64,000 nucleotides of DNA, taken from VAZQ01 sp963816745 (lineage in GTDB: Bacteria; Pseudomonadota; Alphaproteobacteria; Rhizobiales; Xanthobacteraceae). The stretch lies in assembly GCA_963816745.1 (NCBI GenBank), contig CAWFLQ010000013.1, positions 310,001-374,000 on the forward strand. The letters run 5' to 3'. The notes below the pieces were generated by a model that ran no database searches, was not told where the DNA came from, and worked only from the letters and a program-made list of their open reading frames with translations. How positions within the stretch are numbered: position 1 is the first letter of the stretch; every line of letters starts with the position of its first letter. Made by a program: the position numbers and the translations under genes. Of this stretch, positions 10,297-18,500 are shown one piece after another.

Positions 10297-11745
10297 ATGG
10301 CCGCAACGTCGACACCGAGCCGCCGCCGAATCCTCAAGGGCGGTGCTGCGCTCGGCGCACTGGGACTTGCGGGGATCGCGCCGGCGGTCGGCGCGCCCAA
10401 GTCTCAGCCCAAGTCCCCGCTGCCGATCCGCGGCAATGTCATTATTCGCAACGCCTACGTCATGACCATGGAGCCCGGCACCGGCGACATCAAGGATGCC
10501 GACGTGCACATCAGGGACGGCGTGATCCTGGCCGTCGGTCCGAAGCTCAATGCTCCCGGCGCGATCCCTATCAACGGCGCCGGCACGATCGTGCTGCCGG
10601 GGCTGATCGAAACGCATTGGCACATGTGGAATACGCTGTTGCGGAGCATGTCGGGCGAGAAGCCGGATCTCGGCTATTTCCGCACGACAGCCGCGCTCGG
10701 GCAGAAATACGAGCCGGCGGATATGTACCAGGGCACGCGGCTCGCGGCCGCCGAGGCGATCAACAACGGCATCACCTTCGTGCACGACTGGTGCCATAAC
10801 ATCCGCTCGCTCGACTACGCCGAACAGGACTTGCGGGCGCTGCGCGAATCCGGGCTGCGGGCGCGTTTCTCCTATGGCGGCGCGCAGGGCATGTCGAACA
10901 CCCAAGGCATCGTCACTGGCCGATCTGCAGCAGCTGCGAGCGCGACTGGTCGAAATATTCCGACGATGGCCTGATCACCCTCGGCCTCGCCTGGCGCGGC
11001 ATGGGCGGCAACAATCCTGCGACTGCCATTCCGCCGGAGATCTACAAGGCTGAGATCGAGGCCGCCCGCAAGCTCGGCCTGCCGATCTCGGTCCATGCCA
11101 GCGGATCGCGCGCGGCCATTGGCCAGGTCGCCACCATTGCCAAGGCCGGCCTCCTCGCCAAGGACATGCAGATCATTCACGGCAATCGTGCTCACACCCG
11201 AGGAGATAACGGCGATCAAGGATGCCGGAGCGTCGGTGAGCCTGTCACCGACCAGCGAGCTGCGCATCGGCTTCGGCCTGCCGCAAACCGCGAACCTGCT
11301 TGCCGCCGGCATCCCGGTCGGATTGTCGGTCGATACCGTCGAGCTCACCGGCAATGCCGACATGTTCGGCATCATGAAGTTCATCCAGAACATCGAGAAC
11401 GGCAAGAGCGAGAGCGAGTTCAAGCTCACCGCCCGCCGCGTGCTCGAGCTCGCCACCATCGAGGGCGCGCGCTCCATGGGCATCGCCGACAAGGTCGGGT
11501 CGCTCCAGCCCGGCAAGCGCGCCGATCTCATCATGGTGTCGACCCGCGACGTCAATCTCGGGGTGTTCGGCGATCCCGCCCACATGCTGGTGACCGCGGC
11601 GCAGCCCTCGAACGTGGATACGGTCATGGTGGATGGCCGCATCCTCAAGCGCGGCGGCAAGCTCATTGCCCTCAACGCGGCGCAGGTCACGAGAGAGGCA
11701 TCGGCGGCCAACGCGGCGTTGCGCCAGCGCGCCAATTGGTGGTGA
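10297..11745 (+). CDS. Tat-exported amidohydrolase (AtzA/TrzN/cytosine-deaminase-like)
   Basis: Metal-dependent hydrolase or deaminase of the amidohydrolase superfamily, about 481 aa. It starts with a twin-arginine signal (SRRRILK, residues 8-14, then a hydrophobic run), so it is predicted to be folded and exported. Metal ligands appear in order: HWH, the His of SVHAS, the His of IIHGN, and the Asp of LSVDTVELTGNADMF. Three single-base insertions (near 10925, 10950 and 11190) break the frame, with a net shift of zero. The substrate is unknown; the neighbouring enolase-superfamily and MetE-like genes suggest a catabolic role. Confidence 0.8.
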
Positions 11746-11793
11746 GATCATGCGACAGCGTCCCACCAGCACCCGTTCGGAAATCTTCCATCT

Positions 11794-12936
11794 ATGAAAA
11801 TCGTCCGCGTCGCGGCCACGCCGCTCAACGTGCCGCTGCACATTTCGCTGCCCGGCATCGACCGCAAATCGTCGCTCGAGGCTTGTTTCGTCGAGGTCGA
11901 GACCGACGCCGGCATCACCGGCCATGGTCTGGCGGCGATCACCCGTGAAACCGTCATTGCCGAGATCGTGAACAAGGTCATCGCGCCGGCCATCAAAGGC
12001 GACGATCCGCTGGCGCACGAGCTCATCTGGGACAAGCTCTATTGGCTCTTGATGCCGCGTGGGCAGACCGGCTTCGCGGCGCAGGGGCTCTCGGCCGTCG
12101 ACATCGCGCTCTGGGACATCAAGGGCAAGGCGTTGGGCCAGCCGGTCTGGCGGCTGCTCGGCGGTGCCCGCGCGCGCGTGCCGCTCTATGCCACCTTCGG
12201 CTTCAATTTCTTCGACCGCGAACAGCTTGCCGCCGCGGCAAAGCTGTGGGTGTCGCAAGGCTACCGGCGGCTGAAGATGGTCGTCGGCCACGAAGCACTG
12301 CGCCGGCGGGAGACGCGGCCGCTCTCGGACGTGATCCGCGAGGACGCGGCGCGCGTGCGGGCGGTGCGCGAGGCGGTCGGACCGGACGTCGAGCTCTATA
12401 TCGACGCCAATTGCAGCCTCGATCTCTATCACGCCACCCGGCTGGCCGAGATGGTGAAGCCCTACGGCATCTCGTTCTTCGAGGAGCCGATCACCCAGAA
12501 CGACGTGCTGCAGATGGCCCAATTGCGCAAGGCGACGGGAATGCCGCTCGCCTGCGGGCAGAACGAGGGCCTCATCTTCCGCTTCCGCGACCTGCTGCTG
12601 CACGAAGCGGTGGACTACGTGCAGCCCAACGTGGTGAGCAGCGGCGGCTTCACGCAATGCCTCAAGATCGCGGGGCTGGCCGCCGCCTTCAACGTGCCGC
12701 TCGCCAATGGCGGCGCCTGGCCCTACCACAACATGCACCTGCAAGCCGGCGTCGCCAACGGCACGTTCGTCGAGATGCACTACCTCGCCATCGAGCTCTG
12801 CCGAAAAATCTACCGCGCTCTGCCGGAACCGAAGGACGGCTGGCTGACGCTGCCCGACACGCCCGGGCTGGGGTTCGAGCCCGATCACGAGGCCATCGCA
12901 GCGATCGCGAAATCGTCGCAACCGAGCACGGACTGA
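11794..12936 (+). CDS. Enolase-superfamily enzyme (mandelate racemase/muconate lactonizing type)
   Basis: A 380-aa (beta/alpha)7beta-barrel enzyme acting by proton abstraction next to a carboxylate. Metal ligands fit D204 (YIDAN), E230 (FFEEP) and E258 (GQNEG). The base at the end of the second barrel strand is K161 in RLKMVVG, and a His occurs later near HNMHL. The N-terminal capping domain is complete. It is 48 nt from the amidohydrolase, in the same direction. The substrate cannot be read from sequence; an acid-sugar dehydratase or a racemase are both possible. Confidence 0.82.
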   Translation: MKIVRVAATPLNVPLHISLPGIDRKSSLEACFVEVETDAGITGHGLAAITRETVIAEIVNKVIAPAIKGDDPLAHELIWDKLYWLLMPRGQTGFAAQGLSAVDIALWDIKGKALGQPVWRLLGGARARVPLYATFGFNFFDREQLAAAAKLWVSQGYRRLKMVVGHEALRRRETRPLSDVIREDAARVRAVREAVGPDVELYIDANCSLDLYHATRLAEMVKPYGISFFEEPITQNDVLQMAQLRKATGMPLACGQNEGLIFRFRDLLLHEAVDYVQPNVVSSGGFTQCLKIAGLAAAFNVPLANGGAWPYHNMHLQAGVANGTFVEMHYLAIELCRKIYRALPEPKDGWLTLPDTPGLGFEPDHEAIAAIAKSSQPSTD

Positions 12937-13039
12937 TTTCCCACAGTGGGCAGCGGCCCCCCGTGACGGCGTATTTGGCTGCGCACGTCAGCGTCTGCTA
13001 GAAGCGCGCACCATTTCCATCCAGCAACGAACGAGCAAA

Positions 13040-14206
13040 ATGAAGCGCAGCACCGATCGAATCCTCACCACCCATGTCGGCAGCCTGATCCGGCCGCAGC
13101 CGCTGCAGGATTTCCTGCGCGCCAAGCAGGCCCACAAGCCTTTCGATGAGAAGGCCTATGAAAAATGCGTCACCGACGCGGTCGCCGACATCGTGCGCCG
13201 GCAGGTTGAGGCCGGCGTTGACGTGGTCAGCGACGGCGAGTTCGGGAAATCCATCAGCTGGTCGCAATACGTGCTCGAGCGGCTGAGCGGCTTCGAGCGC
13301 CGGCCGGTCAAGCCCGGTGCCAATCCGTTCCAGCGCGGCGCTGATCGGGAACGCTTCGCCGAGTTCTACGCCGAGCTCGACGCGCGCGAGGCCATCGCAA
13401 CCACCACGGAATCAGTCTGCGTGGGCCCGATCACGTATACCGGGCAGGCTGAGCTCCAACGCGACATCGACAATTTCAAGGCCGCGCTGAAAGGGGTGAA
13501 GGTCGAGGAGGCATTCCTGCCGGTCGCGGCGCCTGCGAGCGTCATCCCGGACCGCAAGAACGAATACTACAAGAGCGACGAGGAATGCCTCATCGCCATC
13601 GGCGCGGCGATGCGCACGGAATACAAGATGATCGTCGATGCCGGCTTTCTCCTGCAGCTCGACGATGCGCGCGCCGCTGTCACCTACGACCGCATGGTGC
13701 CGCCGGGAAGCTTCGCCGACTACCGCGAATGGGTCGCGATGCACATGGAGGTGCTCAACCACGCGATCGAGGGCTTGCCGCCGGAGCGCATCCGCTACCA
13801 CGTCTGCTGGGGAAGCTGGCCGGGCCCGCACACGACCGACGTGCCGCTCAAAGATATCGCCGACCTCATTCTGTCGGTGAAGGTCGGCGCCTACGTCATC
13901 GAAGGCGCCAATCCGCGGCATGAGCACGAGTGGAAGGTGTGGCAGGACGTGAAGCTTCCGGCGGGGAGGGTGCTCATCCCGGGCGTCATCAGCCATGCCA
14001 CCAACGTGGTGGAGCATCCCGAGCTCGTCGCCGAGCGCATCGGGCGTTATGCTCGGCTCGTCGGCCGCGAGAACGTCATCGCCGGAACGGACTGCGGCTT
14101 CGCGCAGGGGCCGTTCCACCGGCGCGTCCATCCGTCGGTCATGTGGGCGAAGCTCGAGGCGCTGGCCGAAGGCGCCAAGCTTGCGAGCAAGGAGCTGTGG
14201 AATTGA
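13040..14206 (+). CDS. MetE-like zinc methyltransferase-family protein (cobalamin-independent methionine synthase II family)
   Basis: Resembles the C-terminal catalytic barrel of MetE without the N-terminal half, 388 aa. It starts TTHVGSLIRP (residues 10-19), the usual opening of this group. Probable zinc ligands are H254 and C256 (RYHVCWGS), E289 and C352 (GTDCGF). Short MetE-like proteins act in varied thiol or methyl transfers and alkyl-group breakdown, so methionine synthesis should not be assumed. A second, divergent member lies at 16652. Both are near TctC binding proteins. Confidence 0.75.
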   Translation: MKRSTDRILTTHVGSLIRPQPLQDFLRAKQAHKPFDEKAYEKCVTDAVADIVRRQVEAGVDVVSDGEFGKSISWSQYVLERLSGFERRPVKPGANPFQRGADRERFAEFYAELDAREAIATTTESVCVGPITYTGQAELQRDIDNFKAALKGVKVEEAFLPVAAPASVIPDRKNEYYKSDEECLIAIGAAMRTEYKMIVDAGFLLQLDDARAAVTYDRMVPPGSFADYREWVAMHMEVLNHAIEGLPPERIRYHVCWGSWPGPHTTDVPLKDIADLILSVKVGAYVIEGANPRHEHEWKVWQDVKLPAGRVLIPGVISHATNVVEHPELVAERIGRYARLVGRENVIAGTDCGFAQGPFHRRVHPSVMWAKLEALAEGAKLASKELWN

Positions 14207-14213
14207 TGCTCCG

Positions 14214-14373
14214 GTAGGGTGGGCAAAGGCGCGCGCTCAAAGGCGCAACGCCCCTCCACGAGTTCAGTCGCGTGCGCCGTGCCCACGCGTGAACCGGAAA
14301 CGCGTGGGCGAAATCGCGCTTATGCCGTGCACACACACTGCAACGTTACGGCAGGCGATTTTGCCCACCCTAC
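14214..14373. repeat. Palindromic interspersed repeat with GTAGGGTGGGC ends
   Basis: A 160-bp unit bounded by inverted ends GTAGGGTGGGCAAA (14214-14227) and TTTGCCCACCCTAC (14360-14373). An inner palindrome around CCCACGCGT / ACGCGTGGG lies at about 14282-14310. I recall similar GTGGGCAAAG units scattered between genes in Bradyrhizobium and relatives. It lies between convergent genes, where it may act as a terminator. Confidence 0.7.
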
Positions 14374-14397
14374 AGAGTCTCGCGATTTCTTGGGTCG

Positions 14398-14865
14398 TCA
14401 ACGCTTTCCCGACAGGATCCGATCGACGCTGAAGCGGCCGGGGCCGGTCACGAATATGATGAGGGCGCCGCCGAGGATCGCGAGATTCTTCAGGAAGTGA
14501 TTGTACTGGTTCCCGATCTGGGCGGCCGGATACTCCCAGTAGCGGTGCGCCAGCGCGGTCGCGATGATGAGGAACAAGGCGCAGAGCAGCGCCGCGTAAC
14601 GGGTACCGATCCCGAGGATGAGGGCAGCACCGATCACGGTTTCGACCAGCGCGCCAATCCAGGACAGGAGATCGGGAGCCGGCGCGCCCAAATTCTTCAA
14701 GTAGCCCGCGAAGCCGGCGGGGTTCCAGAGCTTTCCCCCGGTGCCCGCGGCGCTGGCGAGAAAGAGCCAGCCCAGCAACACGCGACCCACCAGCAACAGG
14801 AAGTCGCCGATGCCGGCCGCGATGCCGTCGGTATGCGACAGAAGCGGATGAGATTCGTTCGCCAT
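14398..14865 (-). CDS. DoxX family membrane protein
   Basis: A 155-aa protein with four hydrophobic segments and the DoxX pattern GRVLLGWLFLASAAGTGGKL near the N-terminus. The start at 14865 has a GGGGGAGA ribosome site and gives a normal-length protein. DoxX proteins are linked to redox and thiosulfate/quinone metabolism, but their activity is often unknown. It faces the MetE-like gene and is divergent from the membrane protein at 15103. Confidence 0.75.
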   Translation of the reverse strand: MANESHPLLSHTDGIAAGIGDFLLLVGRVLLGWLFLASAAGTGGKLWNPAGFAGYLKNLGAPAPDLLSWIGALVETVIGAALILGIGTRYAALLCALFLIIATALAHRYWEYPAAQIGNQYNHFLKNLAILGGALIIFVTGPGRFSVDRILSGKR

Positions 14866-15102
14866 TGGTCTCCCCCCTTGATGCATCTCTCTCGTTCGCG
14901 CCTTCACCGGATACCGGTGGGCGAAAACCGCGCTGCTGATGAAATGTAGCGCTATGGCGTCACCTTATCGGTCGCCGCGACGGGTGCAAAGAGTCCTCGC
15001 GATGGGACGCGGCAATCGGTTCATCTTCCCGGTGGAAAAGGTGGAACCGCTGCGCTGCAACACGGTTGACAGGGCAACGCACCTTGGTGCGGAGGTCCCA
15101 TT

Positions 15103-15552
15103 GTGCGTTTGCGGGTCGTTCAATTTCTTGCGCTGATGTTCGCCGCACTTGCCCTGGTGCCCAGCGGCGCCCACTTATTCACGCTTCTGAACAAGATCGA
15201 CCTGGCGCACGACCAGTATTTCGTGGTGCAGAATATCTATCGGGGCTGGGCGCTGTTCGGCATCGTCCTGTTCGGCGCCCTCACCACAAATCTTGCGCTC
15301 GCGTTCCTGCTGCGCGGCCGTGGTGCGCCATTTGTTTTTGCGCTGGTTGCCTTCTGCTGCATCGCGCTCTCGCTCGTCGTTTTCTTCATCTGGACCTATC
15401 CGGCCAATCAGGCGACCGACAATTGGACGGTCATTCCGGCCAACTGGGAACAATTGCGCCGGCAATGGGAATATTCGCACGCAGCCAACGCGCTGGTGAC
15501 CTTCGTGGCGTTCTGCTCGGTCGTGCTGTCGGTGCTGGCGCGGCCGGAATGA
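15103..15552 (+). CDS. Small four-helix membrane protein (DUF1772-like)
   Basis: 149 aa, starting at a GTG preceded by GGAGG. Four hydrophobic segments (about 5-25, 48-70, 78-98, 128-147) and the polar NNWxxxP-like stretch (TDNWTVIPANWEQLRRQWEY) between TM3 and TM4 recall DUF1772/anthrone-oxygenase-like proteins. No catalytic function can be assigned. It lies 103 nt before a TctC gene in the same direction. Confidence 0.6.
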   Translation: MRLRVVQFLALMFAALALVPSGAHLFTLLNKIDLAHDQYFVVQNIYRGWALFGIVLFGALTTNLALAFLLRGRGAPFVFALVAFCCIALSLVVFFIWTYPANQATDNWTVIPANWEQLRRQWEYSHAANALVTFVAFCSVVLSVLARPE

Positions 15553-15655
15553 AGGCCGCGTTCCCCCGGATGGGCGGCGAAGCGCCTCATTGATCGGCTC
15601 GCCCCGGTTGTCTATCGTGGTTTGAACAGCCAGAAAACGTCAGGAAGGAACCCGA

Positions 15656-16642
15656 ATGACTGCCTCGCTGCGTGTTCTCGCGCCTGCTTTGCTCGCGCTG
15701 ACGCTTGCTTCGGCGCTGCCCTGGTCCGGCGCCGCCTCGGCGCAGGACTATCCGTCGCGTTCGGTGAAGATCGTCGTGCCATTCGGCGCCGGGGGGCCCG
15801 CTGACGTCTATTCCCGCGTCCTGGCCCAGCACCTGTCGGATGCCCTCAAGCAGCCCTTCGTGGTGGAAAACCGTCCAGGCGCGGGCTCGATCGTCGGCAC
15901 CGATGCGGTCGCGAAGTCCCCGCCCGACGGGTACACGCTCCTCGCCATGTCCAATACTCACACCACCAACGAGTCGCTCACGGCCAACAAGCCGTTCCAG
16001 TTGATGCGCGACTTCGTGCCGGTGGCGGGCATCAACTATTCCGACCTGGTGATGGTGGTGCATCCGTCGGTGCCGGCCAAGGACCTCAAGGAATTCATCG
16101 CCTACGCGAAGGCGAACCCGGGAAAGCTCAACTATGCCTCGTCCGGCGCGGCCACGCCCTATCACATGGCGGGCGAATTGTTCAAAGCCATGAGCGGGAC
16201 CGACATGGTGCACGTGCCGCACAAGGCGTCCGGCGAAATGCGCAACAGCGTCATCGGCGGCCACGTGCAGATGGCGTTCGACGCGATCACCACCATGGCG
16301 TCGAACGTGAAGGCCGGGCAGGTGCGCGCACTCGGCACCTCCGCCGCCAAGCGCTCGTCAGTGCTGCCCGACGTTCCCACCGTCGCGGAGGCGGGGGTGC
16401 CCGGCTACGAGTTGACCATCTGGCTAGGGATCATGGCGCCGGCCGGTACGCCGAAAGCGATCGTGGACAAGCTCAATGCCGAGATCGTCAAGGCGGTCAA
16501 CCGTCCCGACGTCAAGGAAGCGTGGGACAAGCAGGGCGCGGTGCCGCTGGTGATGACGCCCGCCGAGTTCGATGCCTATCTGCGCAAGGACATCGAGAAA
16601 TGGGCGCAGGTGGTGAAGGCGGCTGGCTTGAAGGCCGAGTGA
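15656..16642 (+). CDS. Bug/TctC family periplasmic solute-binding protein
   Basis: A 328-aa secreted binding protein with a signal peptide (about 1-30, ending ASAQ) and the family start YPSRSVKIVVPFGAGGPADV, followed by NRPGAGSIVGTDAVAKSPPDGYTL. Such proteins usually deliver carboxylates to TctAB membrane subunits, none of which are nearby. It runs straight into the MetE-like gene after 9 nt, so they are probably cotranscribed. The ligand may be the substrate of the neighbouring enzymes; this is inference. Confidence 0.9.
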   Translation: MTASLRVLAPALLALTLASALPWSGAASAQDYPSRSVKIVVPFGAGGPADVYSRVLAQHLSDALKQPFVVENRPGAGSIVGTDAVAKSPPDGYTLLAMSNTHTTNESLTANKPFQLMRDFVPVAGINYSDLVMVVHPSVPAKDLKEFIAYAKANPGKLNYASSGAATPYHMAGELFKAMSGTDMVHVPHKASGEMRNSVIGGHVQMAFDAITTMASNVKAGQVRALGTSAAKRSSVLPDVPTVAEAGVPGYELTIWLGIMAPAGTPKAIVDKLNAEIVKAVNRPDVKEAWDKQGAVPLVMTPAEFDAYLRKDIEKWAQVVKAAGLKAE

Positions 16643-16651
16643 CGCCTCTGC

Positions 16652-17776
16652 ATGTCCAGGCAATCCGGTCTGCCGTTTCGGGTCGAGCATGTCGGCAGCT
16701 TCGTGCGGCCGCAGCGGTTGATGGAAGGCGCGCGCGCGCAGCGGGCGGGCACGATCAGCGAGGCTGAATTTCACGCGCTGCAGGACGATGCCGTAAGGGA
16801 GGTCGTGCGCTTCCAGGAGGAGCTCGGACTGCAGTCGATCACGGATGGCGAATATCGCCGCCGCGCATGGTCGACCGGCTTCATCGACGCGGTTCCCGGC
16901 TTCGGCTATCGCGAAGGCACGCTCGGGTCTTTCAAGACGGAGGGGGGCGGCGTCGTCGCGCTCGCCCCATCGCCTTATGCCACGCAGCGGCTCCAGCGCC
17001 GCAAGGGGATCGCGACCGACGAGTTCGCGTTCCTCAAGTCGGCGGTCAGCCGCGGCGTGGCGAAGATCACGATGCCGTCGCCGGCGGTGATGCACTTCTT
17101 TCTCGGACCGCGCAGCGTCGATGAAGCCGTCTACCCGGACATCGATGTCTATTTTGATGATCTCATCCGTATCTATCAGGAGGAGATCGCCGATCTCGTC
17201 CACCTCGGCTGCACATATTTGCAGCTCGACGATACCGCGCTCCCGTGCCTGTGCGATCCGTCGGTGCAGGACGAGGTCAGGAACCGCGGCGAGGATCCGA
17301 AGGCCCTGATCAAGACCTACGTCCGGCTGATCAACGGCGCGATCCGGAGCCGTCCCGCCAGCCTGACGGTCGGACTTCATCTGTGTCGCGGCAATCTCAA
17401 GGGCGCCTGGATGGCGGAGGGCGGCTACGGCTTCATCGCCGACGAGCTGTTCAATGCGATCGACGTCGACGCCTATTTTCTCGAATACGACACCCCGCGT
17501 GCCGGCGACTTCGAGCCGCTGCGGGCGGTGCCGAGGAACAAGACCGTCGTGCTCGGCCTTGTGAGCACCAAGACTGCGATACTCGAGCCCAAGGACGACA
17601 TCGCGCGACGCATCGACGAAGCCGCCAAGCGCGTCGATCTCGGCCAGCTCTGCTTGTCGCCGCAATGCGGGTTTTCCAGCGTGGCCGGCAGCGGCCAGAT
17701 GCTGACCGCCGAGGATACCGCGAACAAGGTCAAGTTGATGCAAGCGGTCGCCGCCGACGTCTGGGGGCGCGCCTGA
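16652..17776 (+). CDS. MetE-like zinc methyltransferase-family protein, second copy
   Basis: A 374-aa protein of the short MetE-like group. It begins VEHVGSFVRPQRL (11-23); likely zinc ligands are H243 and C245 (GLHLCRGN), E278 (FLEYD) and C339 (SPQCGFSS). It differs clearly from the copy at 13040, so this is not a recent duplication. It is 9 nt downstream of a TctC gene and 43 nt before a MarR regulator, pointing to uptake and breakdown of one small molecule. Confidence 0.75.
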   Translation: MSRQSGLPFRVEHVGSFVRPQRLMEGARAQRAGTISEAEFHALQDDAVREVVRFQEELGLQSITDGEYRRRAWSTGFIDAVPGFGYREGTLGSFKTEGGGVVALAPSPYATQRLQRRKGIATDEFAFLKSAVSRGVAKITMPSPAVMHFFLGPRSVDEAVYPDIDVYFDDLIRIYQEEIADLVHLGCTYLQLDDTALPCLCDPSVQDEVRNRGEDPKALIKTYVRLINGAIRSRPASLTVGLHLCRGNLKGAWMAEGGYGFIADELFNAIDVDAYFLEYDTPRAGDFEPLRAVPRNKTVVLGLVSTKTAILEPKDDIARRIDEAAKRVDLGQLCLSPQCGFSSVAGSGQMLTAEDTANKVKLMQAVAADVWGRA

Positions 17777-17819
17777 TCAACGATTCTGACGGGGCGCGAC
17801 GGGCGCCGAAGTGCCGCTG

Positions 17820-18275
17820 ATGAAGACCAAAGACATTTACAGGCAGGCCGGGCATTTGATCCGGCGCGCGCATCAGATGTCGACCGCCGTGTTCATGACC
17901 GAGGCGAAGGCGTTCGATCTCACCGCCGTGCAGTTCTCGGCCCTGGTGGTCATCGACGAGCACCCCGGCATCGACGCGACGCGGGTCAGCGATCTCATCT
18001 TTTTTGACCGCTCGACGATCGGCAATGTGCTCGACCGGCTCGAAAAGAAGGGCCTGATCCGGCGGAAGGCGGGCACGGCGGACCGGCGGACCAAGCAGCT
18101 CTTTCTGACCCCGCAGGGCCGCGCCATGCTGCGGAAACTCGTCGCGAAGCTGCCGCGGATCACCGGCAACATTCTGGCGCCGCTGCCGGCCGCTGATCGG
18201 GCGCGCTTCGTGAAGCTTCTGGCGCAGTTGGTCGGTGCGGGCGAGCGAGACGGCTCTACGACCAAATCCGGGTAA
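17820..18275 (+). CDS. MarR family transcriptional regulator
   Basis: About 151 aa with a winged helix-turn-helix (about 50-110 in the frame beginning MKTKDIYRQ). The recognition region is SDLIFFDRSTIGNVLDRLEKKGLIRR and the wing is DRRTKQLFLTPQG. A GTG three codons earlier (17811) is another possible start; neither has a clear ribosome site. It sits between a MetE-like gene and the transhydroxylase-like operon. MarR proteins often repress neighbouring aromatic-catabolism genes, so it may control 18501-22892. Confidence 0.82.
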   Translation: MKTKDIYRQAGHLIRRAHQMSTAVFMTEAKAFDLTAVQFSALVVIDEHPGIDATRVSDLIFFDRSTIGNVLDRLEKKGLIRRKAGTADRRTKQLFLTPQGRAMLRKLVAKLPRITGNILAPLPAADRARFVKLLAQLVGAGERDGSTTKSG

Positions 18276-18330
18276 AGCTTTCACCGCACAGAGTCACAGT
18301 CGATCTGCGGCCGGCTGCATTGTCAGTGAA

Positions 18331-18355
18331 CATAAATTCAGTATACTTACTAATC
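18331..18355. promoter_or_regulatory. Candidate promoter/operator upstream of the transhydroxylase-like operon
   Basis: An AT-rich stretch with the central GTATAC and flanking TAA/TTA elements stands out in GC-rich DNA about 150 nt before the start codon, just after the MarR gene. It could be the promoter and the MarR binding site. No experiment or conserved copy supports this. Confidence 0.3.
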
Positions 18356-18500
18356 GGCTGGGGCGCTGCATCGGCGCGCCGGATGTGCCCGAAGCCGAGC
18401 GCAGCGTCGCGCTTTTTGATGTTGCGGACGCGACCCGAACGACCGAAGATATGTCCCGAAGACCACGAATAACGGCGTGCAAGCCGGCCAGGAGGAAACC

